Assembly (NCBI RefSeq): GCF_041435215.1
Contig: NZ_CP108394.1
Span: 1,860,001-1,924,000, forward strand
DNA from: Streptomyces sp. NBC_01314
Lineage (GTDB): Bacteria; Actinomycetota; Actinomycetes; Streptomycetales; Streptomycetaceae
Direction: 5' to 3'
Length of the DNA stretch: 64,000 nucleotides
A program made the translations under genes and the position numbers. How positions within the stretch are numbered: position 1 is the first letter of the stretch; each line of letters opens with the position of its first letter. The notes under the pieces are model-generated. The model saw only the letters and a program-made list of their open reading frames with translations. It did not search any database and was not told the origin of the DNA. Below are positions 1 through 7,608 of this stretch, one piece after another.

Positions 1-1349
1 TGGCCGGCCCGGACCACCTGGACCACTCCGGTGGCCAGGTCGACCTCCGCGTACAGGGCGGTCGCGAAGCGGTCGGTGTCGAGTTCGTGGAGGAAGGCGG
101 AGGCGCGGGCCATCACGGTGGCCGGGGTGTGGCCCTCGGTGGCGTAGGCCTTCAGGACGATACGGAGCTGGCCCATGACGGCCGCCGCGTGCGTGTCATG
201 GCCCTGGACGTCGCCGATGACCGCGCCGACACGTCCGCCGGGCAGCGGGATGAGGTCGTACCAGTCGCCGCCGATGTCCCGGCCGAGCGAGCCCCCGAAG
301 GAGGCGGCCCGGTAGCGGACGGCGATGTCGGCGCCCGGAAAGCTGGGGATGGACCGGGGCAGCATGGCCTGCTGGAGGCCCTCGGCGAGGTCCTTCTCCT
401 GCTCGTAGAACATCGCCCGCTGCAGGCTCTGGGCGATGCTGCTGCCGAGTGCGACGAGGACGTCGCGCTCCTCCCGCGTGAAGCCGCGCCGGTCGCTGTA
501 GAGCAGTCCCATCGCGCCGATCGGGCGGGCCTGCACGATCAGCGGGAGATAGGCGGCCGAGGTGATCTTGAGGTCGGTGATGTGCGGCCACAGCAGCGGA
601 TACGACTCGGCGAACTCCTCGGGCGACTCGATGAAGTGCGGTACGAGATGCCGTACGACCTCGTTCATCGGGTACTTCACGTCGAGGCGGGTGACCCGGG
701 TGCCGGGGACGTAGCTGTCCTCGGGGCCGGCGGCGACCATCCTGATCCGTCCGGCCTCCACCAGGCCCATGACCAGGCTGGCGGCGCCGAGGTGGGTGAG
801 GCCGTCGGTGTCGTCCAGGACGTCGATCACGTCCTGGACGGTCCGGGCGTGGGCCAGGGCGGCCGTGATGATCTGGACGACGTTGGTCTGCTTGCGGCGT
901 GCCTCGTCGTGCGCGGCCCGCTCGGTGCGGGAGCGGATCTCGCGCAGCTCCCGGGTGGCGTCGCGGACGATGCCGATGACGCGGTACGGGCGGCCCGTCC
1001 CGTCGCGGCGGATGTAGCCCTGGGTGTGGGTCCAGCGCAGGGTGCCGTCACGCAGCCGGATGCGGAAGTAGGCGCCGTAGTTCTCGCTGCCGTCCTTGAG
1101 TGCCTGCGAGACGAGGGTGTCGAGTCTGCGGCCCTCCATCGGGGGCACCCGCGGCGCCAGACTCTCGGGTTTGCCGTCGTACTCGTCCGGGCGCATGTCG
1201 AAGATCTCGTGTGCGGTGGCGTCCATGTGGAACGCGCCGGCGTCGAGGTCCCAGTCGAAGGTACCCATGAGGTTGAGCGCAAGGACCGAATCCGGGTGGG
1301 CGAGCCAGTCGTCCGGGACGTCCGAGTCGCTCGCTCCCCGATCAACCAT
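1..1349 (-). CDS. PAS-GAF-PP2C (SpoIIE-type) serine phosphatase, partial
   Basis: Open minus-strand frame from an ATG at 1349 to the window edge (about 449 residues, C-terminus missing). A PAS fold lies at about residues 20-130 (ending in a YRVIGIVRDATREL-like stretch), a GAF-like sensor follows, then the start of a PP2C/SpoIIE catalytic domain with metal-binding DIGGDWYD and GAVIGDVQGHD. In Streptomyces such phosphatases usually act on anti-anti-sigma factors in stress or development signalling; the partner is not in the window. No good Shine-Dalgarno precedes the ATG. The gene is divergent from the lipase maturation factor-like gene. Family assignment is firm, substrate unknown. Confidence 0.88.
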   Translation of the reverse strand, partial: MVDRGASDSDVPDDWLAHPDSVLALNLMGTFDWDLDAGAFHMDATAHEIFDMRPDEYDGKPESLAPRVPPMEGRRLDTLVSQALKDGSENYGAYFRIRLRDGTLRWTHTQGYIRRDGTGRPYRVIGIVRDATRELREIRSRTERAAHDEARRKQTNVVQIITAALAHARTVQDVIDVLDDTDGLTHLGAASLVMGLVEAGRIRMVAAGPEDSYVPGTRVTRLDVKYPMNEVVRHLVPHFIESPEEFAESYPLLWPHITDLKITSAAYLPLIVQARPIGAMGLLYSDRRGFTREERDVLVALGSSIAQSLQRAMFYEQEKDLAEGLQQAMLPRSIPSFPGADIAVRYRAASFGGSLGRDIGGDWYDLIPLPGGRVGAVIGDVQGHDTHAAAVMGQLRIVLKAYATEGHTPATVMARASAFLHELDTDRFATALYAEVDLATGVVQVVRAG

Positions 1350-1436
1350 GGGGACACTTTGACAGTATTTGCCCGATTTTTCGAGTGGGGGGACCGGTAT
1401 CGACCCGGCGTCGATCCGCTCACTATCGTCGGTAGC

Positions 1437-2861
1437 GTGGACTGGTTCACCGCACCCGACTACTGGCTCGGCCGGCTGCTCTTCCAGCGGGCTCTGGCCG
1501 CCGTCTACGTGGTCGCTTTTCTGGGAGCGGCCCTGCAGTTCCGCGCGCTGATCGGGGAGCGCGGGATGCTGCCGGTGCCCCGTTTCGTGGAGCGGGTGCC
1601 GTTCCGGCGGGCGCCGAGCGTGTTCCACCGCCACTACTCGGACCGATTCTTCGCGACGTGGGCCTGGGCGGGCTGTGCGGTGTCGGCGGCGCTCGTCGCG
1701 GGGCTGGACTCCCTGCTGCCTCTCTGGGCGGGCATGGTGCTGTGGCTCGTGCCCTGGGCGATGTACCTGTCGATCGTGAACGTCGGCCAGACCTGGTACT
1801 CGTTCGGCTGGGAGTCCCTGCTCCTGGAGGTCGGCTTCCTGGCCGTCTTCCTGGGCAACGACGAGGTGGCGCCGCCGGTCCTCGTACTGTTCCTGCTGCG
1901 CTGGGTGCTGTTCCGGGTCGAATTCGGCGCCGGGCTGATCAAGATGCGCGGCGATGCGTGCTGGCGGAACCTGACCTGTCTCTACCACCACCACGAGACC
2001 CAGCCCATGCCCGGTCCGTTCAGCTGGTTCTTCCACCACCTCCCGAAGCCGTTCCACCGGGTCGAGGCGGCCGCCAACCACGTCACCCAGCTCGTGGTCC
2101 CGTTCCTGCTCTTCGCCCCGCAACCGGTCGCGACGGTCGCCGCCTCACTGATGATCCTGACCCAGCTGTGGCTGGTCCTGTCGGGCAACTTCTCCTGGCT
2201 GAACTGGATCACGATCGTGCTGGCCCTGTCCGCGGTCGACCTCGGGACGACGGCGCCGGACACCCCGGACGCGCCGCTCTGGTACACGGTCGTCGTGCTC
2301 GCCGTCGCCGCGCTGATCCTGTGGCTCAGCTACCACCCGGTCCGCAACATGATCTCCCGCCGCCAGGTGATGAACCGCTCCTTCGACCCGCTGCACCTGG
2401 TCAACACCTACGGGGCGTTCGGCAGCGTCAGCCGGGTGCGGTACGAGGTGGTGGTCGAGGGTACGGCGGACGACACGCCGCGCGAGGACTCGCGGTGGCG
2501 GGAGTACGAGTTCAAGGGCAAGCCCGGCGATCCGGGGCACTGGCCGCGCCAGTTCGCCCCGTACCATCTGCGGCTCGACTGGCTGATGTGGTTCGCCGCG
2601 CTCTCCCCCGCGTACGCCGGCTCCTGGTTCGGCGCCCTGATGGAACGGCTCCTGGAGAACGACCGCGACACCCTCCGCCTGCTCCGCCGCTCCCCCTTCC
2701 CCGCCGACGAGCCGCCCCGGTTCGTCCGCGCCCGCCTCTTCCGCTACCGCTACACGACCTGGCGCGAGCTGCGGGAGACCGGGGCGTGCTGGGAGCGGAC
2801 GTACGTACGGGAGTTCATGCCGCCGACGCGGCTGGCCCCGTCGACCGCGCGGAAGTCGTAG
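1437..2861 (+). CDS. Lipase maturation factor (LMF) family membrane protein
   Basis: A 474-residue integral membrane protein with several hydrophobic segments in its first two thirds, and the LMF hallmarks WYSFGWESLLLEVGF, FRVEFGAGLIKMRGD and LTCLYHHHETQPMPGP. The C-terminal part is hydrophilic, with RYEFKGKPGD-like and RQFAPYHLRLDWLMWF stretches typical of the family. The GTG at 1437 is chosen because homology begins with DWFTAPDYWLGRLLF and the frame upstream is shadow of the divergent phosphatase. In vertebrates LMF1 assists lipase folding in the ER; the bacterial role is not established. A TTGACA hexamer at 1359-1364 lies in the divergent spacer but has no convincing -10 partner. Confidence 0.85.
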   Translation: MDWFTAPDYWLGRLLFQRALAAVYVVAFLGAALQFRALIGERGMLPVPRFVERVPFRRAPSVFHRHYSDRFFATWAWAGCAVSAALVAGLDSLLPLWAGMVLWLVPWAMYLSIVNVGQTWYSFGWESLLLEVGFLAVFLGNDEVAPPVLVLFLLRWVLFRVEFGAGLIKMRGDACWRNLTCLYHHHETQPMPGPFSWFFHHLPKPFHRVEAAANHVTQLVVPFLLFAPQPVATVAASLMILTQLWLVLSGNFSWLNWITIVLALSAVDLGTTAPDTPDAPLWYTVVVLAVAALILWLSYHPVRNMISRRQVMNRSFDPLHLVNTYGAFGSVSRVRYEVVVEGTADDTPREDSRWREYEFKGKPGDPGHWPRQFAPYHLRLDWLMWFAALSPAYAGSWFGALMERLLENDRDTLRLLRRSPFPADEPPRFVRARLFRYRYTTWRELRETGACWERTYVREFMPPTRLAPSTARKS

Positions 2862-2931
2862 CGGGGCCACGGACGGACTTCTTCACGGCGGACTCTCGAC
2901 GCGGGGCCGTGCCGCAAGGCACAGTGCTCCC

Positions 2932-2956
2932 GTACTCGATCACTACTCACGAGTAC
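2932..2956. repeat. Inverted repeat GTACTCG-N11-CGAGTAC upstream of amidase
   Basis: Perfect 7-bp arms at 2932-2938 and 2950-2956, about 50 bp before the amidase start. The position fits an operator or the top of a hairpin between the two genes; function is inferred from position only. Confidence 0.35.
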
Positions 2957-3008
2957 GCCTCTCCGCCGCGTACGACACCGACGCGCACGACACCGCCAGG
3001 GAGCTCCC

Positions 3009-4358
3009 GTGACCAGCTGGGTCGGCCGGACCGCCGCCGAGATATCCGCCGCCGTGCGGGAGAAGCGGGTCACACCGCGCGAGGTGGTGGCCGAGCATCT
3101 GGCGCGGATCGAGACGTTGGACGGGCGGCTCGGGGCGTTCCGCAAGGTCCGGGCGGAGGCGGCCCTGGCGGAGGCCGACGTGGTGGCCGGCCGGGCCGAT
3201 CTGGCCGAACTGCCCCTGGCGGGCGTGCCGGTGGCGATCAAGGACAACCTCGCCGTGCGGGGCGAGTCCACCCGGAACGGGTCCGCCGCGACCCCGGACA
3301 CACCGGCCGAGGACGACCATGTGACGGTGGCCCGGCTGCGGGCGGCCGGCGCGGTGGTCGTGGGGCTCACGAACGTGCCCGAGCTGTGTGTCTTCGGCAC
3401 CACGGACGGCGTGCACGGCACCGCCCGCAACCCGTGGGACACCTCGCGCACCACGGGCGGCTCGTCGGGCGGCAGCGCTGCCGCGGTGGCCGCCGGACTG
3501 GTGCCGCTGGCCCTCGGCAACGACGGGATGGGCTCGCTGCGCATACCGGCCGCCAACTGCGGTCTGCTCGGCCTCAAGCCGGGCTTCGGTGTGATCCCTG
3601 CGGACATCGGGCACGGCGACTGGTTCGGCATGTCCGAGAACGGCCCGCTCGCCACGACCGTCGAGGACGCCCGGCTGATGTTCGGGATACTGGCGGGCAC
3701 GGACACCGGACGGCCGTCCGGGACGGCCCCGTCCTCCCCGAGCATCGCCCTGTCCGTGCGCAGCCCCCTGGTAGGGGTGACCGTCACCCGCCCGTACGCC
3801 GATGCCGCGCGCCGGGCGGCCGAACTGCTGGCCGGGGCCGGGCTGCGGGTCCGGCCGGCCGACCCGGCGTATCCCGTCTGGCTGGGCACGACCTCGCTGG
3901 CGCACTGGACGGCGGGCACCGCGGTGGACGCCGAGGGCCTCGATCCGAAGCTGCTCACCCGGCGCACGCGGGTGCACGCGGCCGTGGGGCGGCGCTTCGT
4001 GAAGGGGGTTCGCGCGGGCGACCGCCGGGAGCGGCTGCGCCGACGCCTGGAGCCGTTCTTCGCCGAGCACGACGTGCTGCTCACTCCGGCGCTCGCCCGG
4101 CGCGGGCCCACCGCCGCGAACTGGCACGAGCGGGGGTGGCTGCGCAATCTGCTGGTGAACACCAACTACTCGCCGCTGACCCCGCCGTGGAACCTCACGG
4201 GCTGGCCGGCGATGTCGGTGCCGTTCGGCACGCTGCCGTCGGGCGCGCCCTGCGCGGTGCAGCTGGTGGGCCGCCCGGGTTCGGAGCTCGAACTCCTGGA
4301 GGTCGCGGGCCGGTTGGAGGAACTGAACCCGTGGCGGCGGACGGCACCGATCGGCTAG
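3009..4358 (+). CDS. Amidase signature (AS) family amidase
   Basis: 449 residues from a GTG (MTSWVGRTAAEISAAV) preceded by GGGAG. The Ser-cisSer-Lys triad is readable: catalytic Lys in VAIKDNLAVRG (residue about 79), Ser in TTGGSSGGSAAAVA (about 150) and nucleophile Ser in GNDGMGSLRIPAANCG (about 177). The second block is usually GSDGGGSIRIPA, so GNDGMGSL is a mild variant. AS enzymes hydrolyse amides (aryl or aliphatic amides, or misacylated tRNA in GatA). There is no gatC or gatB neighbour, so a stand-alone amidase is likelier than GatA. Substrate unknown. Confidence 0.85.
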   Translation: MTSWVGRTAAEISAAVREKRVTPREVVAEHLARIETLDGRLGAFRKVRAEAALAEADVVAGRADLAELPLAGVPVAIKDNLAVRGESTRNGSAATPDTPAEDDHVTVARLRAAGAVVVGLTNVPELCVFGTTDGVHGTARNPWDTSRTTGGSSGGSAAAVAAGLVPLALGNDGMGSLRIPAANCGLLGLKPGFGVIPADIGHGDWFGMSENGPLATTVEDARLMFGILAGTDTGRPSGTAPSSPSIALSVRSPLVGVTVTRPYADAARRAAELLAGAGLRVRPADPAYPVWLGTTSLAHWTAGTAVDAEGLDPKLLTRRTRVHAAVGRRFVKGVRAGDRRERLRRRLEPFFAEHDVLLTPALARRGPTAANWHERGWLRNLLVNTNYSPLTPPWNLTGWPAMSVPFGTLPSGAPCAVQLVGRPGSELELLEVAGRLEELNPWRRTAPIG

Positions 4359-4407
4359 TCCCCCGACACGGCCCAGCCGCGCGCGAACAACGCCCCGTGA
4401 CAGCCCC

Positions 4408-4463
4408 TGTCCGAACAGCCGTGTCCGCACGGTCTTGTCCGCACGGTCTTGTCCGCACAGCCG
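4408..4463. repeat. Four tandem 14-bp repeats
   Basis: Four contiguous 14-bp units starting TGTCCG: 4408-4421 (TGTCCGAACAGCCG), 4422-4435 and 4436-4449 (both TGTCCGCACGGTCT), and 4450-4463 (TGTCCGCACAGCCG). The outer units end ACAGCCG, the inner ones CACGGTCT. They lie in the 3' spacer between convergent genes, after the amidase stop. No function is known. Confidence 0.8.
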
Positions 4464-4501
4464 TGTCAGGGCGCCGTGTGCGCGATGTACGGGCTTCTCC
4501 G

Positions 4502-4538
4502 GTCTGCATGGGCGTGAGTCCGGCACGCCCATGCAGAC
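4502..4538. terminator. Hairpin between convergent amidase and small ORF
   Basis: Perfect 15-bp stem: GTCTGCATGGGCGTG (4502-4516) and its complement (4524-4538), with loop AGTCCGG. It sits between converging transcription units and could terminate both. There is no T-tract, which is common for Streptomyces terminators. Confidence 0.7.
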
Positions 4539-4560
4539 GGCGATCGCGAGATCCTGCCGG

Positions 4561-4734
4561 TCAGTCCACGCTGGGCAGGATGTGGGGCTCGGCGAGGTCG
4601 TCCTCGTAGCCCGCCAGTCGGATCGGGGCGGACCTGGCCCACACGTCCAGGCTGCCGAGTTCCTTCTTCGACCGGCCGCCGCCCTCGGTGCGTTCCTTGG
4701 GGCGTTGATCGCCATTCGCGTTCTCTGGTGTCAC
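4561..4734 (-). CDS. 57-residue small protein, unknown function
   Basis: GTG start at 4734 preceded by a near-perfect Shine-Dalgarno AAGGAG six bases upstream, which makes this short frame credible. The product starts MTPENANGDQRPKERTEGGG, is hydrophilic in its first half and ends LAGYEDDLAEPHILPSVD. It has no signal peptide, TM helix or Cys. The layout (polar leader, short distinctive acidic C-terminal end) is compatible with a RiPP-like precursor or a small regulatory partner, but no modifying enzyme is recognised beside it. I do not recognise the family. Confidence 0.6.
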   Translation of the reverse strand: MTPENANGDQRPKERTEGGGRSKKELGSLDVWARSAPIRLAGYEDDLAEPHILPSVD

Positions 4735-5230
4735 CGCGCACTCCTTATGTGTCGGGTCACCCTCGGGACGTCGGCCCAGCCTGCCGCTGTGCGCCTGACG
4801 TCCGCTCGGGTCTGAGTCGATGTCAGTTCGGACGCGGTGGCGCCGGATTACCTGGATGTGAGAGCAGGCCGTGGTGACCGGCTTGTCCCGGGACGGACCG
4901 TGGGTGCGGGTGGGACCCATTTCAGGCTGTCCGTCCGGTACAGAGTAACCAGATGAGCGGGCGGCCGCTCTATGGGGCTGAAAACACGAGGTAACTGTCT
5001 TGAGTCGTTCAGCGCCCAGCAGGCCTTACACTAGGGCAATTTGACCCATTCGGTAGCTTTTCTCATCACCCGTTCGGCTCAGTACTCGAACCCCGCACCA
5101 GCCCGACGACCCATCGGATCGCTGGCCTCGGCGCGTAGTTCAGGTCCCGTTGGCCGGATCGCAAGCCGACCATGATCTGCTCATGTGTCGCAACGGCATT
5201 TCTCGCGGGCGGACTCGGGAGGACCGGCGG
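4735..5230. other. 496-bp divergent spacer without a gene
   Basis: Separates the small ORF (leftward) from the HD-like gene (rightward), so it should hold both promoters. It contains a relatively AT-rich patch (about 4975-5070) with TTGACC at 5042 and TACACT near 5030, but no pair of hexamers with canonical spacing. No coding signal. Confidence 0.5.
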
Positions 5231-5806
5231 ATGGAACCGCGCAGCGTCGATGAGCTGATGGATCTGCTGCATGCCCGCCGGGGCGGCGACAGGGTGCCGG
5301 ACCGCCGCCGGGACGGTCCGGCCCGCGCTCCGGGGACCTGCTCCGATCCGCACGAACACGCGCTGCGGACCGCCGCGCTGCTGCGCCGGGGACGGCCCGC
5401 CGACAAGGAGCTCCAGGTGGCCGGCCTGGTCCATACCCTCGGGCAGTTGCTCCGACCGGGTGACGACACGAGCCACGCGGACCCGGCCGACGACGGGGAC
5501 CTGGCCGCCGACGCGGTCCGGCCGCTGCTCGGCGACCGGGTCGCACATCTCGTACGCCTGCACGCCCTCGGCCCCGACCACCTCGTACGACTGCATGCGG
5601 GCGGCTGGGTGGACGCCGGTCTCGTCGAGGACGTGCTGACGCTACGCCAGGCGGATGAGGCGGGCCGGTCGGCCGGGGTGAACGCCGGGGTCCTGGAGGA
5701 CTGGCGCACCGTGCTGGAACTGGTGGCGGACCGGGCGCACCGGACCGAGGGGGCGCCCCGGCCCGGCCGGGCCGGGGCGTCGTCTCACCACTTGCCGGGC
5801 GCGTAG
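5231..5806 (+). CDS. HD-domain-like protein with degenerate HD motif
   Basis: 191 residues. The ATG at 5231 is chosen because GGGAGGA lies 7 bases upstream. The core resembles small HD phosphohydrolase or oxygenase-like proteins: DPHEHALRTAALLRRG (residues 39-54) followed by LQVAGLVHTLGQLL (61-74). At the position where the family has His-Asp (LLHDIG/LVHDLG) this protein has His-Thr (H68-T69), and later His and Asp ligands are only partly recognisable, so metal-dependent catalysis is doubtful. The 3' end overlaps the convergent SDR-like gene by 22 bp. It may be a binding or regulatory relic of an HD enzyme. Moderate confidence in the fold, low in function. Confidence 0.6.
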   Translation: MEPRSVDELMDLLHARRGGDRVPDRRRDGPARAPGTCSDPHEHALRTAALLRRGRPADKELQVAGLVHTLGQLLRPGDDTSHADPADDGDLAADAVRPLLGDRVAHLVRLHALGPDHLVRLHAGGWVDAGLVEDVLTLRQADEAGRSAGVNAGVLEDWRTVLELVADRAHRTEGAPRPGRAGASSHHLPGA

Positions 5807-7287
5807 TCCTTCAGGAAGACGCCGTACAGGTCCTCACCCTGCTCGCCGAGCACGACGGGGTCGTACACGCGGGCCGCGCCGTCGACGAGGTCGAGCGGGG
5901 CGTGGAAGCCCTCGTCGGCGAGGCGCAGCTTGTCGAAGTGGGGGCGCTCGTCGGTGATCCAGCCGGTGTCGACCGAGGTCATGAGGATGCCGTCGGCCTG
6001 GAACATCTCCTGGGCGCTGGTCCGGGTGACCATGTTCATCGCGGCCTTGGCTGCGTTCGTGTTCGGGTGGCCCGCGCCCTTGTAGCCGCGGCCGAAGACG
6101 CCTTCCATCGCCGAGACGTTCACGACGTACGCGCGCCCGCTGGTCGCCTTCCTGGCGGCCTCGGCCATGGCCGGGCGGAGCTTGCTGATCAGGATGAAGG
6201 GCGCCGTGTAGTTGCACAGCTGGGTCTCGAGGAGCTCCACCGGGGAGATCTGTTCGATGGTCTGCACCCAGGTGTTGCTGTCGACCACGTCGGGGACGAG
6301 GCCGCCCGCGTCGATGGCGGTGCCGTCGAGGTGTCGGGCGACGCTGGCGTTGCCCGCGACCAGGGCGAGATCGGCGACCTGCTGTGCGTCGAGGCCGCTG
6401 ACGCCCACGGGCAGTGCGGTCAGCCCGGTCGAGCCGTCCACCGCACCGGAGTTGAAGGCGCCGATGACGTGGTACGCGGGCAGCTCGCCGGCGGGCAGCG
6501 GGGTGCTCTCCCCCTCGACCAGGGCGGCGTAGGCGGAGGGCAGGCGGCGTACGGTCTGGGTCGCGTTGTTGATGAGGATGTCGAGGGGGCCCGACTGGGC
6601 GACCTGGTCGGCGAGGGCGACGACCTGGGCCGGGTCGCGCAGGTCGGTGCCGACGACCTCCAGGCGGTGCATCCAGTCCGCCGAGTCGTCCATGGCCTTG
6701 AAGCGGCGGATGGCGTCCTTCGGGAAACGCGTGGTGATCGTGGTGTGCGCGCCGTCGCGCAGCAGCCGCAGGGCGATGTACATGCCGATCTTGGCGCGTC
6801 CGCCGGTGAGGAGGGCGCGCTTGCCGGTGAGGTCGGCGCGGGCGTCGCGCTTGCCGCGGTTCAGGCGGGCGCAGTCGGCGCAGAGCTGGTGGTAGAAGTA
6901 GTCGACCTCGACGTACCGCGTCTTGCAGGTGTAGCAGGAACGGGGGCGCTGGAGTATCCCCGCGATCTTCCCCTCCGCGGTCACGGACGACGGCAGGATG
7001 CCCTCGGTCTCGTCGTCGATCCGCTGGGCGGAACCGGTGGCCGTGGACTCCGTGACCGCCTTGTCGTGCGCGGTCTTGGCGGCCCGGCGGTCCTGGCGGC
7101 GGCGCTGCTTCACCGTGCGGTAGACACCTGCCGTCGCCCTGCGCACCGCGATCGCGTCGGGGTGGTCGACGTCCAGCTTGTCCAGCTCGTCGAGCACGCT
7201 GAGGCACACGGCGAGCCGGTCCGGGTCGATGCCCGGGCCGTGCACGACCTCGTCCGTGGTCGCCGGGCCGTCCTCTGTCACCGTCAT
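5785..7287 (-). CDS. SDR-like oxidoreductase with N-terminal zinc ribbon
   Basis: 500 residues from ATG 7287 (MTVTEDGPATTDEVV). An N-terminal helical/basic segment leads to a four-Cys zinc ribbon, CYTC (118-121) and CADC (136-139), then a Rossmann fold with TGGRAKIG (161-168), DILINNATQ and a C-terminal substrate region. The usual SDR Ser is present in VVNVSAMEG, but the YxxxK motif reads TNAAK, so the catalytic Tyr is absent while Lys is kept. This suggests a non-standard or non-reductase role. Upstream in-frame Met codons are less likely because they lie in low-complexity sequence. The gene converges with and overlaps the HD-like gene. Confidence 0.8.
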   Translation of the reverse strand: MTVTEDGPATTDEVVHGPGIDPDRLAVCLSVLDELDKLDVDHPDAIAVRRATAGVYRTVKQRRRQDRRAAKTAHDKAVTESTATGSAQRIDDETEGILPSSVTAEGKIAGILQRPRSCYTCKTRYVEVDYFYHQLCADCARLNRGKRDARADLTGKRALLTGGRAKIGMYIALRLLRDGAHTTITTRFPKDAIRRFKAMDDSADWMHRLEVVGTDLRDPAQVVALADQVAQSGPLDILINNATQTVRRLPSAYAALVEGESTPLPAGELPAYHVIGAFNSGAVDGSTGLTALPVGVSGLDAQQVADLALVAGNASVARHLDGTAIDAGGLVPDVVDSNTWVQTIEQISPVELLETQLCNYTAPFILISKLRPAMAEAARKATSGRAYVVNVSAMEGVFGRGYKGAGHPNTNAAKAAMNMVTRTSAQEMFQADGILMTSVDTGWITDERPHFDKLRLADEGFHAPLDLVDGAARVYDPVVLGEQGEDLYGVFLKDYAPGKW

Positions 7288-7483
7288 CGCGCTGCCGCTT
7301 CCCTGATCACCCGCGGCTCGCCGACCGCGTCCGCCACCGAACGCGGAATTGTACGTAGCGACGGCCCCGGTCTCCAAAACCCAGGTCTCGCCCCCGCCGC
7401 CCCTACCCGTCCCGACCCCAGGGGCTGCCGCCCCTCGGACCCCGCTCAGGTGGGTTGTTCGCGTGCGGGCGGGTGTGGCTTGT

Positions 7484-7527
7484 CGCGCGGTTCCCCGCGC
7501 CCCTTCAGGGGCGCGGGGAACCGCGCG
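7484..7527. terminator. Perfect 20-bp-arm palindrome
   Basis: Arms of 20 bp (7484-7503 and 7508-7527), perfectly complementary around a TTCA loop; the core reads GGTTCCCCGCGCCCC. It lies after the acyltransferase stop and before the SDR-like start. Near-identical palindromes recur in many Streptomyces intergenic regions (established observation). Termination or mRNA stabilisation is the usual guess. Confidence 0.8.
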
Positions 7528-7608
7528 AACGGGGTCCGGGGCGGAGCCCCGAGGATGGGACGGATAGGGGCGGCGGGGGCAAGGAACCCCGCGCTCACCG
7601 CCCGGGTG

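Noticed and set aside
87..2861. A 924-residue open plus-strand frame covering the phosphatase and the LMF-like gene
   Set aside because: Its first 450 codons are the antisense of a clear PAS-GAF-PP2C gene and have no protein-like motifs; only the part from 1437 is real.
3009..4358. gatA (Glu-tRNA amidotransferase subunit A)
   Set aside because: No gatB or gatC nearby and a variant GNDGMGS motif; a stand-alone amidase is more likely.
1658..4609. A 983-residue plus-strand frame
   Set aside because: Arg/Gly/Pro-rich shadow of the LMF-like and amidase genes in another frame; typical of high-GC DNA.
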